Assembly (NCBI GenBank): GCA_029777755.1
Contig: JAKORQ010000204.1
Span: 1-13,990, forward strand
Source: Planctomycetota bacterium
GTDB lineage: Bacteria > Planctomycetota > Phycisphaerae > Tepidisphaerales > Tepidisphaeraceae
DNA length: 13,990 bases
Direction: 5' to 3'
Positions 1 through 6,877 of the stretch are shown here, piece by piece. Within the stretch, counting starts at the first letter, position 1; each line of letters starts with the position of its first letter. The notes under the pieces are model-generated. The model did no database searches and had not been told where the DNA came from. It saw nothing but the letters and a program-made list of their open reading frames with translations. The position numbers and the translations under genes are program-made.

Positions 1-954
1 CGCCTCGGCCAGCTTCTCCGCCATCAGTGCCAGGTATGCGGGATTGGAATCCAGGTACAGGTGCTTCACAACGCCCGCGAAATGGGCGTAATCGCCACGA
101 TAGATGCGCGGCACATAGACATGCACGATGGCGTCATCCTGCGCCTGCGCCATGGCGGGCATGCCGACTTTGTTGGTCTTGTCGGTGACGCTCTGGAAAC
201 GCTGGTTGATCCGTCGCTCGATAGCCCGCGTCATGCTGAACTGCGGATCGCGCACGCGCAGGATCAGCGGGTTGTCGTACATCGCCATGCCACCATCCAT
301 CACGATGCCATAGCGAAGGCTGTTGCGGGCAGCGGAATCCATTTCCTTTTCGCTGAGCAGCGCGTAGTCCGGGTTGACGAATATCGGCCCCTGCGCCTGG
401 GCATAGGCATTGACGCTCCCGCCCGGCCGGCGCGGGTCAGCTCCCATGTACTTCAGGCTTGTGCGAAAAAGCACGCCATGCGAAAGGCTGGAGGTAAAGC
501 TCTCCTCAGGCACCGACACCAGGATGTCAAAATGGTCATTCTGGCGGGCGCCCGGCGGAATCAGCGCATCCACACGAACAACAGCGTAAGTGGGGTCACG
601 CAAGACCTGCTCAGGGGTGATCGGGTTGCGGTAGGTGCCATACCCCAATCGCGCCAGTTCCTTGCGCATGTACTCGCGCACGGCCGTGGGGATGGCGGAG
701 TTGTCGCCGGTGCCGCGCAACTGCCCCACCAGCCCGTAGCCGCTGACATGGAATGGCTCCATGCGCAGATCAGCCTTCTCAAAGATCGATCCCTTAAGGT
801 AATCGGGTACTGGCCTGGGGCCCTTGGAGGTATAGCGCGATATTGGCCGAGTTGTAGACGGACGTTTCTGGTCCTGAGTGGTACATCCAGCGATGAGGAC
901 GCCTGCGATCGCCGCAAGCACAAATCCCTTCCAATACCTGGCTCGTCTGCTCAT
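1..954 (-). CDS. FlgI-like (P-ring family) lipoprotein, 3' end outside window
   Basis: 318 codons are visible before the window edge; the C-terminus is missing. The N-terminus has basic residues, a hydrophobic stretch (about residues 10-22) and a lipobox I-A-G-C with Cys24, so it should be exported and lipidated. Residues 70-83 (SGYGLVGQLRGTGD) match the FlgI signature GYGLVVGLNGTGD. Further on, a FDILVSVP...SLSHGVLFRTSLK...YAQAQGPI block (about residues 143-190) follows the FlgI order of a beta-rich DVTVSS, SLxGGxLLxTPLK and YAxAQG. FlgI forms the periplasmic P ring around the flagellar rod and normally has a cleaved Sec signal rather than a lipid anchor. The start ATG has a perfect GGAGG 5 nt upstream and lies 13 nt after the nrdR stop, so the two are probably co-transcribed. 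No flagellar gene is visible nearby, so a role outside the flagellum is possible. Family assignment is fairly sure, function is not. Confidence 0.8.
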   Translation of the reverse strand, partial: MSRRARYWKGFVLAAIAGVLIAGCTTQDQKRPSTTRPISRYTSKGPRPVPDYLKGSIFEKADLRMEPFHVSGYGLVGQLRGTGDNSAIPTAVREYMRKELARLGYGTYRNPITPEQVLRDPTYAVVRVDALIPPGARQNDHFDILVSVPEESFTSSLSHGVLFRTSLKYMGADPRRPGGSVNAYAQAQGPIFVNPDYALLSEKEMDSAARNSLRYGIVMDGGMAMYDNPLILRVRDPQFSMTRAIERRINQRFQSVTDKTNKVGMPAMAQAQDDAIVHVYVPRIYRGDYAHFAGVVKHLYLDSNPAYLALMAEKLAEA

Positions 955-967
955 GCGTGCCTCCGGG

Positions 968-1585
968 CTACTCTTGCTCATCGTTCGCGGACACCCTGGA
1001 ACGTTCCGCCCTCGTCTTCCCTACACCTGCGGGCCTCGTGCCGTTGCTGATCGCGGGTGCGGGGGACGCACCGTTCAGGACATCATCCCCGAAAAGCCGC
1101 TGCTGGCCGGGCAACTCATACTGCCTCGCTTCCAGCACCATACGCGCTTCGTCGATCAATTCTTCCAGCGTCGCAAATCTTCTGTAGACGCTCGCGAAGC
1201 GCACATATGCCACCTGGTCCACCTTCCGCAGGCGGCCCGTCACAAGTTCGCCGATCACTGAGCTGGGAACCTCGCGGTCGTGAGTCTTGTAGATCTCCTC
1301 CTCAACCTCATCGACGATCCGCTGCATCTCGCTCTGCGGCACCGGCCGCTTGAAACACGCACGCTCCAGCCCGCTGATGATCTTGTTGCGATCCCAGGGA
1401 ACCCGCCGGCCATCCTGCTTGACGACCGTCAGCTTCACCGCCTCTTCCACTCGCTCGTAGGTGGTGAAACGCTTGTCGCACTTGAGGCACTGCCGTCGTC
1501 GGCGCACGGCACGGCCGCCTTCGCATGTTCGCGAATCTATCACCTTAAGGTGGTCTTTCTCCGCATTGCAGTAGGGGCAACGCAT
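968..1585 (-). CDS. nrdR: NrdR, ATP-cone transcriptional repressor of ribonucleotide reductase genes
   Basis: NrdR binds NrdR boxes upstream of ribonucleotide reductase genes and senses ATP/dATP through its ATP-cone. The protein opens with MRCPYC and has a zinc ribbon formed by Cys3, Cys6, Cys33 and Cys36, with the basic run RRRRQC between. The ATP-cone follows (about residues 48-140), containing VVKQDGRRVPWDRNKI and VAYVRFASVYRRF. An upstream in-frame ATG at 1624 would add 13 residues ahead of the invariant MRCPYC, so I chose 1585; neither start has a clear Shine-Dalgarno sequence. At 205 residues it is longer than the usual 150-160: about 50 extra C-terminal residues are rich in Ala, Pro, Gly and charged residues and look disordered. 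It precedes the FlgI-like gene by 13 nt. Its presumed targets (nrd genes) are not in the window. Confidence 0.93.
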   Translation of the reverse strand: MRCPYCNAEKDHLKVIDSRTCEGGRAVRRRRQCLKCDKRFTTYERVEEAVKLTVVKQDGRRVPWDRNKIISGLERACFKRPVPQSEMQRIVDEVEEEIYKTHDREVPSSVIGELVTGRLRKVDQVAYVRFASVYRRFATLEELIDEARMVLEARQYELPGQQRLFGDDVLNGASPAPAISNGTRPAGVGKTRAERSRVSANDEQE

Positions 1586-1640
1586 GGCATCGAACAGACT
1601 AACCGCGCCAGAGGCAAAACGCAAAATATAGCGTCACCAT

Positions 1641-1662
1641 CCACAGCATCCGCGATGCGTGG
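1641..1662 (-). other. Small hairpin between the isomerase gene and nrdR
   Basis: CCAC-A-GCATC, loop CGC, GATGC-GTGG: a 9-bp stem with one bulged base and a 3-nt loop, in the 121-nt gap upstream of nrdR. On the minus strand it is followed about 8 nt later by TATATTTT, which could be a weak U-tract or a -10 element for nrdR. It might end or attenuate transcription from the isomerase gene. The structure is seen; the role is inferred. Confidence 0.3.
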
Positions 1663-1706
1663 TGGTTCGCCTGCAAAGTCATCCGGATGACACAGGCCTG
1701 CCGGGC

Positions 1707-2546
1707 CTATCGATCCACGGGGATCAGGTCGTTTATGCCCCCACGCTCATACTGGACCACGCCCTGCTGGGCGAATCGCCTTAGTTGCCTGCGGACCATG
1801 GCCAGTTGCACCTCCACCTCCGCATACTCGTTCTTGCCGGAGTGGTGCTCCACGCCCCAGCAGCCCTTGTAGCCGGCATCCAGCAGGATCTTCATGGCCG
1901 ACTCCAGGCGCGTCTCGGTGGTCTTCTGGTCCACGTGGGTATGCATGGCCCACTTCGCCAGCCGACGGTCTCCCTCCTCAATCGGGGCGTTTTCCCAGTG
2001 GCCAATGTGCAGCAGGATGCCGAAAGCCTTGGAGTCAACGCTGGTGGCGATCCGCTCCATGTTGTCGGGCACCAGTTCCGGCCCCCAGTGGCTCTCCGGC
2101 CCGACCTTCATCCCGTGGTCCTCGGCGAAGCGGCAGTACTCCTTGTACCCATTGATAATTACATCCCACTGCTCGCTGGTGAACTCCGTGCCTTTGCCAC
2201 CGGCGTCGATGCGAACCGTTTTTGCCCCCAGGTCGGCCGCGAACTTCAGGTGACGCAGCGCCAGCGCGCGATTCCTCTCCCGGGCGGCCGGGTCATCCTC
2301 CCACAGATGGCAGCCGTCGGCATGGTAGTTCACCAGCGCAAGTTCGCGCTCCTGCAGTGCGGTCTTGAGCTTTCGCGCAAAGTCGTCGTTCAGGTACTTT
2401 TCCGGATCGCTGTCGATAAGCCCGTTCCAGATGTCGGCGGTGCGCAACTGATAGCGATAGCGACATGTCTCCAGGTAGCCAAAGACATCGATCATGCCGG
2501 CCGCCTTCAGGCCGTGGAACGCAAACGACGCAATCGAAATGTTCAA
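1707..2546 (-). CDS. Sugar phosphate isomerase/epimerase-like TIM-barrel protein (AP endonuclease 2 / xylose isomerase-like family)
   Basis: A 279-residue protein with the typical opening of this family (NISIASFAFHG) and the pattern of metal-binding acidic and His residues in an (alpha/beta)8 barrel: Glu151 in GPESHWG, His180/His183 in LLHIGHW, His202/His204 in MHTHVD and Glu233 in WGVEHH. Members isomerise or epimerise sugars or inositol derivatives using a divalent metal; the substrate cannot be read from sequence. No signal peptide, so it is cytoplasmic. The start codon is TTG, supported by AAGGAG 6 nt upstream and by the absence of an in-frame ATG between that site and the family's conserved first strand. 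It is the first of three minus-strand genes but is 121 nt from nrdR, so co-transcription is uncertain. Confidence 0.85.
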   Translation of the reverse strand: MNISIASFAFHGLKAAGMIDVFGYLETCRYRYQLRTADIWNGLIDSDPEKYLNDDFARKLKTALQERELALVNYHADGCHLWEDDPAARERNRALALRHLKFAADLGAKTVRIDAGGKGTEFTSEQWDVIINGYKEYCRFAEDHGMKVGPESHWGPELVPDNMERIATSVDSKAFGILLHIGHWENAPIEEGDRRLAKWAMHTHVDQKTTETRLESAMKILLDAGYKGCWGVEHHSGKNEYAEVEVQLAMVRRQLRRFAQQGVVQYERGGINDLIPVDR

Positions 2547-2552
2547 GATGAT

Positions 2553-2558
2553 CTCCTT
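2553..2558 (-). promoter_or_regulatory. Shine-Dalgarno AAGGAG fixing a TTG start
   Basis: The minus strand reads AAGGAG, then 6 nt, then TTG. This strong site at ideal spacing is the main reason to place the isomerase start at a TTG codon. Confidence 0.7.
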
Positions 2559-2850
2559 CTCTATGTGTGCATAGCAGACTAGCAGCGAAGAAAGTTAGAT
2601 CAACCTGAAGATCAGCCCGGCATCTGCACTATTGACCTTCACACAGAGTGAACCGTCGTGGAAGCTGACCCAGGTAGTCCTGTCAAAATCGCGGAAACCT
2701 TGCGTCGTTCGAGCAGTATGACAAGAAGCCTTAAGGATATTGGTGGGGCAAAATAATCGTGCGTCAGCGCACCAGATGGGCCTGTCTCGGCAGTGAGTTA
2801 AGTCACGGGAAGTCTTTGGTTCGGCAAGGATTAGCAGCCCTACCCGGTTC

Positions 2851-2878
2851 TTGTGTTTTTCGGTACTTCCTTTAGAAT
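2851..2878 (+). promoter_or_regulatory. Candidate sigma70-type promoter for the DAHP synthase gene
   Basis: TTGTGT (2851-2856), a 16-nt spacer, then TAGAAT (2873-2878). Transcription would start near 2885, giving a leader of about 65 nt. The -10 box is good and the -35 partial. Promoter consensus in planctomycetes is poorly established, so confidence is modest. Confidence 0.35.
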
Positions 2879-2888
2879 TCGGGGCTCG

Positions 2889-2912
2889 CTTCGCGCCGCA
2901 TATGCGCGCAAG
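2889..2912 (+). other. GC-rich hairpin in the DAHP synthase leader
   Basis: An imperfect 9-bp stem (CTT-GCGC-GC pairing with GC-GCGC-AAG, two bulged C residues) closed by ATAT. It sits directly after the predicted transcription start and about 20 nt before the AAGGAG of the next gene. It could stabilise the 5' end or take part in attenuation; no U-tract follows, so it is not an obvious terminator. Confidence 0.3.
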
Positions 2913-2948
2913 GCTTGATCTAACCTGCAATTAAGGAGCTAACCAAGC

Positions 2949-3983
2949 GTGATTATCGTCATGGCCGCCAACGTGCCGCAGGCCTCTGTTGACCGCGTGG
3001 TCTCAGAGATCGAGCGCATGGGCTGCAAGGCCCACCTCTCCCGCGGCACATTTCGCACTGTAATTGGAGCTATAGGCGAAGAAGGAGCGATCGATCAGCA
3101 CCGTCTCACGACGCTTGACGGCGTGGAGAAGGTTGTCCCGATCATGACTCCCTACAAACTCGCCAGCCGCGAGTTTCATGAGGAGGACTCCGTCGTCCAG
3201 ATCGGGGGCAGATCTACGCCCCGCCAGCTCGTTGGCGGCAAGCACGCCCTCTCGATCGCCGGGCCATGCACCATCGAGAATCGCGAGATGCTCTGGCGCA
3301 TCGCCCGCCACGTGAAGGAAGGCGGCGCCACCGTCCTGCGCGGCGGAGCCTTCAAGCCGCGCACCAGCCCATACTCATTCCAGGGGCTCGGCGAGCAGGC
3401 GCTCCAGTGGCTGCGTGAGTGTGGTGATGAGCTTGGCATGCCGATCTGTACCGAGGTGATGGACACCCGCCAGGTCGAACTGGTCAACCAGTACACCGAC
3501 ATGTTCCAGATCGGCGCCCGGAACATGCAGAATTTCGACCTGCTGCGCGAGGTGGGCAAGACCGATAAGCCGGTGCTGCTGAAGCGCGGCCTGGCTGCAA
3601 CCGTCAAGGACTGGCTGCTGTCGGCCGAGTATGTGCTTTCGCAGGGTAACCGCGCTGTGATCCTGTGCGAGCGCGGGATTAAGACTTTCGAGGACTCCAT
3701 CCGCTTCACGATGGACATCACCTCGATCCCGGTTGCCCGCAAGCTCTCGCACCTGCCGATCATCGTCGATCCCAGCCACGCCGCCGGGAGGCGCGATTAC
3801 GTGGGCGCGCTGGCGTGTGCCGGCATGGCCGCAGGCGCGCATGGCACCATGATCGAGGTGCACTACTGCCCGGCCGAGGCCCAATGCGATGGCCCGCAGG
3901 CGCTGCTGCCAGAGACATTCGCAAGTTTAATGACGCAGCTTCGCCTCATCGCGAAGCTTTACGGGCGAGAGTTCCCGAACTAG
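2949..3983 (+). CDS. aroF: 3-deoxy-7-phosphoheptulonate (DAHP) synthase, AroF/AroG type with N-terminal ferredoxin-like domain
   Basis: Catalyses phosphoenolpyruvate plus erythrose 4-phosphate to DAHP, the first step of the shikimate pathway, in the cytoplasm. At 344 residues it matches the short, Thermotoga-like class. Residues 1-70 form the ferredoxin-like regulatory domain that in relatives mediates feedback by aromatic amino acids; residues about 85-340 are the catalytic barrel. Metal ligands are visible: Cys107 (GPCTIEN), His277 (VDPSHAAGRRD), Glu303 (MIEVH) and Asp314 (CDGPQA). Substrate motifs FKPRTSPYSFQG (135-146), GARNMQN (189-195) and LKRG (211-214) are intact. The start is GTG at 2949, with AAGGAG 10 nt upstream; an ATG four codons later would cut the first beta strand. 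tpiA follows after 56 nt. The symbol is by class; it could equally be named aroG. Confidence 0.93.
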   Translation: MIIVMAANVPQASVDRVVSEIERMGCKAHLSRGTFRTVIGAIGEEGAIDQHRLTTLDGVEKVVPIMTPYKLASREFHEEDSVVQIGGRSTPRQLVGGKHALSIAGPCTIENREMLWRIARHVKEGGATVLRGGAFKPRTSPYSFQGLGEQALQWLRECGDELGMPICTEVMDTRQVELVNQYTDMFQIGARNMQNFDLLREVGKTDKPVLLKRGLAATVKDWLLSAEYVLSQGNRAVILCERGIKTFEDSIRFTMDITSIPVARKLSHLPIIVDPSHAAGRRDYVGALACAGMAAGAHGTMIEVHYCPAEAQCDGPQALLPETFASLMTQLRLIAKLYGREFPN

Positions 3984-4039
3984 CTTGCCCGCGAAAGAGA
4001 TCCGGTTCGAACCAAGGACATAAGGAAAGGAAGATCCTG

Positions 4040-4795
4040 ATGGCACGCGTGAAGTTTGTTGCTGGCAACTGGAAGATGAACACCAACAAGGCCCAGGCCG
4101 TCGAGCTGGCAAAGGGCGTGGTGGACGGCGCAAAGTCCATCACCGGTGTTGAGATCGGCGTTGCCGCCCCGTTCGTCTACCTCGATGCGGTTGGCCAGGT
4201 TGTCAACGGCACGAACGTACTGCTCGGTGCCCAGGACGCCTACTTTGAGAACAACGGAGCCTTCACCGGTGAGATTTCCGTCGCCATGCTGAAGGACCTG
4301 GGTGTGAAGTTCTGCCTGACTGGCCACAGCGAGCGCCGCCACGTGATCGGCGAAACTCCCGAGCTTGTCGGCAAGAAGGCTGCCGCTATCTATGGCAACG
4401 GCCTGATCCTGGTGCACTGCGTCGGCGAGAAGCTGGAGGAGCGCGATGCCAACAAGACGCTGGACGTAGTAAAGGCCCAGATCGATGAGCTGGACAACAA
4501 GCTCATCGATGACCCTGCCCGCCTGGTGATTGCGTACGAGCCGGTATGGGCGATCGGCACTGGCCGCACCGCCACCGATGAGCAGGCCCAGGAAGTCCAT
4601 GCCTTCATCCGCGAGTATCTGGGCAAGAAGTGGAATACCCAGTTCGCCGAGCAGGTTCGCATCCAGTACGGCGGCTCGATGAAGCCGGAGAACGCCCGCG
4701 GCCTGATGAGCCAGAAGGACGTCGACGGCGGGCTGATCGGCGGAGCCGCCCTGAAGGCTGACAGCTTCCTGAAGATTGTCGAAGCCGGGAAGTAA
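4040..4795 (+). CDS. tpiA: Triosephosphate isomerase
   Basis: Interconverts dihydroxyacetone phosphate and glyceraldehyde 3-phosphate in glycolysis and gluconeogenesis. The 251-residue protein is full length, with Asn10 and Lys12 (GNWKMN), His96 (TGHSERR), catalytic Glu167 (AYEPVWAIGTG, with the mobile lid loop) and the phosphate-binding GGS (211-213) and GGA (234-236). An open frame continues upstream to 3815 inside the preceding gene, but the conserved ARVKFVAGNWKMN opening and the purine-rich AAGGAAAGGAAG just upstream fix the start at ATG 4040. It lies between the DAHP synthase gene and secG; tpiA-secG adjacency is common in bacteria. All catalytic residues are present. Confidence 0.97.
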   Translation: MARVKFVAGNWKMNTNKAQAVELAKGVVDGAKSITGVEIGVAAPFVYLDAVGQVVNGTNVLLGAQDAYFENNGAFTGEISVAMLKDLGVKFCLTGHSERRHVIGETPELVGKKAAAIYGNGLILVHCVGEKLEERDANKTLDVVKAQIDELDNKLIDDPARLVIAYEPVWAIGTGRTATDEQAQEVHAFIREYLGKKWNTQFAEQVRIQYGGSMKPENARGLMSQKDVDGGLIGGAALKADSFLKIVEAGK

Positions 4796-4811
4796 GCACG
4801 GTTTACTTGAC

Positions 4812-4844
4812 GGGGTGATGAGGCAGAATATGTCTCATCACCTC
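4812..4844 (+). terminator. Strong hairpin between tpiA and secG (terminator- or attenuator-like, no U-tract)
   Basis: A 13-bp stem (GGGGTGATGAGGC pairing with GTCTCATCACCTC, two G-U pairs) with a 7-nt loop AGAATAT, in the 84-nt gap. The next bases are CTGTAGG, without a run of T, so it does not look like a standard intrinsic terminator. It may be a processing or stability element giving tpiA and secG different mRNA levels. The structure is certain on paper; the function is inferred. Confidence 0.5.
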
Positions 4845-4879
4845 CTGTAGGATTTGGATCGAATACCAACGGAGCGCAA

Positions 4880-5275
4880 ATGGCCAGCTTCTTCCTCTAT
4901 GTGTGCATCACGCTCTTCATCGTGGTGTGCCTGTTTCTGATCCTGGTGGTGCTGATCCAGAAAGGACGCGGCGGCGGCCTTTCCAGCGCCTTTGGTGGTG
5001 CTGGCGGTAATACCGCGTTCGGCTCCAAGACCGGTGACGTCCTCACTTGGGTCACGAGCGTGGTGTTCGGCATCTTCCTGCTCCTGGCAGTTGGCCTGAA
5101 TCTGCTCTCCGACTCCATCAACCGCCGGGCAGCGGCCCCGTTTGCGACTGAGCAGATCATCACTGACGAAGTATTGACCGAGGAAGTCCCCGCAGGCGGT
5201 GACACCGGCCAGGCGGATTCAGCTCCCGCCGCTCCCGCCCCCGCGGAGGAACCCGCTGCCGCACCACAGGACTGA
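4880..5275 (+). CDS. secG: Preprotein translocase subunit SecG
   Basis: A small inner-membrane partner of SecYE that assists SecA-driven protein export. The 131-residue protein has two membrane segments (about 5-26 and 52-76) separated by the family's conserved cytoplasmic loop VLIQKGRGGGLSSAFGG and a small Gly-rich stretch. The last 45 residues form an acidic Ala/Pro/Glu tail, making the protein somewhat longer than the E. coli form; such low-complexity tails are common in SecG. The start ATG has GGAG 5 nt upstream. It lies 84 nt after tpiA behind a hairpin and 27 nt before yicC. It should matter for export of the cassette proteins encoded further right, though nothing links them directly. 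Confidence 0.93.
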   Translation: MASFFLYVCITLFIVVCLFLILVVLIQKGRGGGLSSAFGGAGGNTAFGSKTGDVLTWVTSVVFGIFLLLAVGLNLLSDSINRRAAAPFATEQIITDEVLTEEVPAGGDTGQADSAPAAPAPAEEPAAAPQD

Positions 5276-5302
5276 CACACACAAAGCAGGACAGGACACT
5301 AC

Positions 5303-6184
5303 ATGATCCTCAGCATGACGGGTTTCGGCGACGCCTACACCGAGCGTAATGGCACGCATTACGCCGTCGAGATCCGCGCGCTCAACAACCGTTACTTCAA
5401 GAGCACCATCAAGCTCCCCGACAACGTAAGCGGCCTGGAACCGGAGATCGAAACCACCCTGCGTGAAAAGCTCGGCCGGGGATCGGTTACCTACATCCTC
5501 AAGATGCGTGTGGATAGCGCTGAGGCGGCGTACCACATTAACACGGCGGCACTGGAGGCCTACATCCAACAGCTCCAGAACGTGCCCGGCATCAACCACA
5601 TTGCCCGCATCGACCTTGCCACCCTGCTGCAGCGTCCCGGCGTGTGCCAGGAACCGCGTGACGACAGCGACGAGCTGCGTATCCACGGGCCGGTAGTCAA
5701 GGAATTGACCGACGAAGCTATCACGAAGCTTATCGCCATGCGGCAGCGGGAGGGCCTGGGGCTGTTCAACGACCTGATGAAGCATGTTCGGCATATCGCC
5801 GAGCACCTGAAGCAGATAGAGACGCGCGCCCCGTTCGTCATTGATGAATACCACAAGAAGCTGGCTACCCGCGTGCATCAGCTTCTCTCCAAGGCGGAGC
5901 TGCAGGTCGCCCAGGTGGATCTTCTCAAGGAAGTGGCGGTTTTTGCTGAGCGAGCCGATATCAGTGAGGAGATCCAGCGGCTCACCAGCCACCTGAATGC
6001 CTTTGAGAGCGCCTGCCGCAACGACCAGCACGCCGGGCGAAAGCTCGACTTCATCACCCAGGAGATGCTGCGGGAGGCCAATACCATCGGCTCCAAGGCC
6101 AACGACGCCCTGATCGCCAGCCACATAGTGGAGATCAAGGGCGCGATCGATCGCCTCAAGGAACAGGTGCAGAACGTGGAGTAG
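5303..6184 (+). CDS. yicC: YicC family endoribonuclease
   Basis: A 293-residue protein opening with the family hallmark MILSMTGFG and ending with the conserved C-terminal block RKLDFITQEMLREANTIGSK (about 249-268), which matches the DUF1732-type end of YicC proteins. The family is known as single-strand endoribonucleases linked in E. coli to small-RNA turnover. The central region is largely helical and rich in Glu, Arg and Gln. The length fits the family (about 290). Upstream of the ATG only weak AGGACAGGACA is seen as a ribosome site. The neighbours secG (27 nt upstream) and gmk (103 nt downstream) fit the frequent yicC-gmk-rpoZ order in bacteria. Confidence 0.93.
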   Translation: MILSMTGFGDAYTERNGTHYAVEIRALNNRYFKSTIKLPDNVSGLEPEIETTLREKLGRGSVTYILKMRVDSAEAAYHINTAALEAYIQQLQNVPGINHIARIDLATLLQRPGVCQEPRDDSDELRIHGPVVKELTDEAITKLIAMRQREGLGLFNDLMKHVRHIAEHLKQIETRAPFVIDEYHKKLATRVHQLLSKAELQVAQVDLLKEVAVFAERADISEEIQRLTSHLNAFESACRNDQHAGRKLDFITQEMLREANTIGSKANDALIASHIVEIKGAIDRLKEQVQNVE

Positions 6185-6195
6185 CCCCCCGAATT

Positions 6196-6243
6196 CCCCG
6201 CCGCGAATCGAGTGATGCAAGGGTGATCTCGCGGGCGTGGGGG
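6196..6243 (+). other. Imperfect inverted repeat in the yicC-gmk spacer
   Basis: CCCC-G-CCGCGAATC faces GAT-C-TCGCGG-GCGT-GGGG around a loop of about 15 nt. The inner CCGCGA/TCGCGG stem is perfect and the outer C/G runs pair across an internal loop. No T-run follows. It may be a weak terminator or a leader structure for gmk; a GATAAT just downstream (about 6250) could be a -10 box, but no -35 box is convincing. Confidence 0.3.
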
Positions 6244-6287
6244 AAATGTTGATAATCACTCACTAGAGACCGCGTTAATCGACAGGA

Positions 6288-6869
6288 ATGAACCAGACGC
6301 ACAAAGGCATACTTCTAGTTCTCGTCGGCCCCTCCGGGGTCGGCAAGAGCACCATTGCTCGCAAGCTGGCCGAGCAGCTGAACCTGTGCTACGTGGTCAG
6401 CGCCACGACCCGTCCCCGCAAGCCGGGTGACGAGAATGGAAAGACCTACGAGCACATCTCGCGTGAAGAGTTCCTTCGCCGGCTGGATAACGACGAGTTT
6501 CTCGAGTACGCCTCGGTTTACGACGACTATTATGCAACGCCCAAGGCGCATACGCTAAAGTGCCTCGCCGAGGGCCGCGACGTGCTGCTGGAGATCGACG
6601 TGCAGGGCGCTTTGCAGGTGCGCTATCATTACCCGGACGCCCTGCTGATCTTCCTGCTTCCCCCGAGCGAGCAGACGCTGCTGCAACGTCTCAAGGACCG
6701 GGGCCGGGACAAGCCGGAGGAGATTTTCCGCCGCTTCCGTTCGGCCCGTCGCGAAATCCATATGGCCAAGGGATCGCGCGCCTTTGACCATATGGTGGTG
6801 AATGATGACCTGGATCGTGCCCTGCGCGAGATAGTTGAACTGATCCGGTCCAAGAAGGTAAAAGGATAG
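6288..6869 (+). CDS. gmk: Guanylate kinase
   Basis: Phosphorylates GMP to GDP with ATP, needed for GTP and dGTP supply. The 193-residue protein has a P-loop GPSGVGKST (14-22), the GMP-binding region SATTRPRKPGDENGKTYEHI (39-58), the EIDVQGALQV strand (about 102-111) and the lid arginines in the FRRFRSARREI stretch. The length matches the family. The ATG is preceded by AGGA only one base away, an unusually short spacing, but no better start exists before the P-loop strand. rpoZ starts 8 nt after its stop, the common gmk-rpoZ pair. Confidence 0.96.
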   Translation: MNQTHKGILLVLVGPSGVGKSTIARKLAEQLNLCYVVSATTRPRKPGDENGKTYEHISREEFLRRLDNDEFLEYASVYDDYYATPKAHTLKCLAEGRDVLLEIDVQGALQVRYHYPDALLIFLLPPSEQTLLQRLKDRGRDKPEEIFRRFRSARREIHMAKGSRAFDHMVVNDDLDRALREIVELIRSKKVKG

Positions 6870-6877
6870 GAAAGACT

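Larger units (their letters stand above)
2547..2948. other. Gene-free divergent intergenic region
   Basis: About 400 nt separate the start codons of the minus-strand isomerase gene and the plus-strand DAHP synthase gene. A 111-codon minus-strand open frame inside it (2595-2930) has no recognisable domain, a cysteine- and arginine-scattered composition and no good ribosome site, so I do not call it a gene. A weak minus-strand promoter candidate is TTGATC (2598-2603) and TAGTCT (2576-2581), spaced 16 nt. Plus-strand elements near the right end are listed separately. I found no T-box, riboswitch or tRNA-like fold by eye in 2640-2840. Confidence 0.6.

Noticed and set aside
61..1050. 329-codon plus-strand open frame
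   Set aside because: It is the antisense shadow of the FlgI-like lipoprotein and nrdR; its translation has no family features.
1684..1718. Possible hairpin around the isomerase stop codon (AGGCC/GGCCT)
   Set aside because: Only 5 bp with no T-run; too weak to call a terminator.
2595..2930. 111-codon minus-strand open frame in the intergenic gap
   Set aside because: No recognisable domain, no ribosome site, and it covers the best promoter and leader signals of the DAHP synthase gene.
2902..2934. Ten-codon leader peptide ending in the DAHP synthase ribosome site
   Set aside because: It has no ribosome site and no run of aromatic codons as expected for an attenuator peptide.
3815..4039. N-terminal extension of tpiA into the DAHP synthase gene
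   Set aside because: It overlaps coding sequence in another frame, and the conserved triosephosphate isomerase N-terminus begins at 4040.
5219..6259. 346-codon minus-strand open frame opposite yicC
   Set aside because: The plus-strand yicC carries clear family motifs; the opposite frame is a GC-driven shadow.
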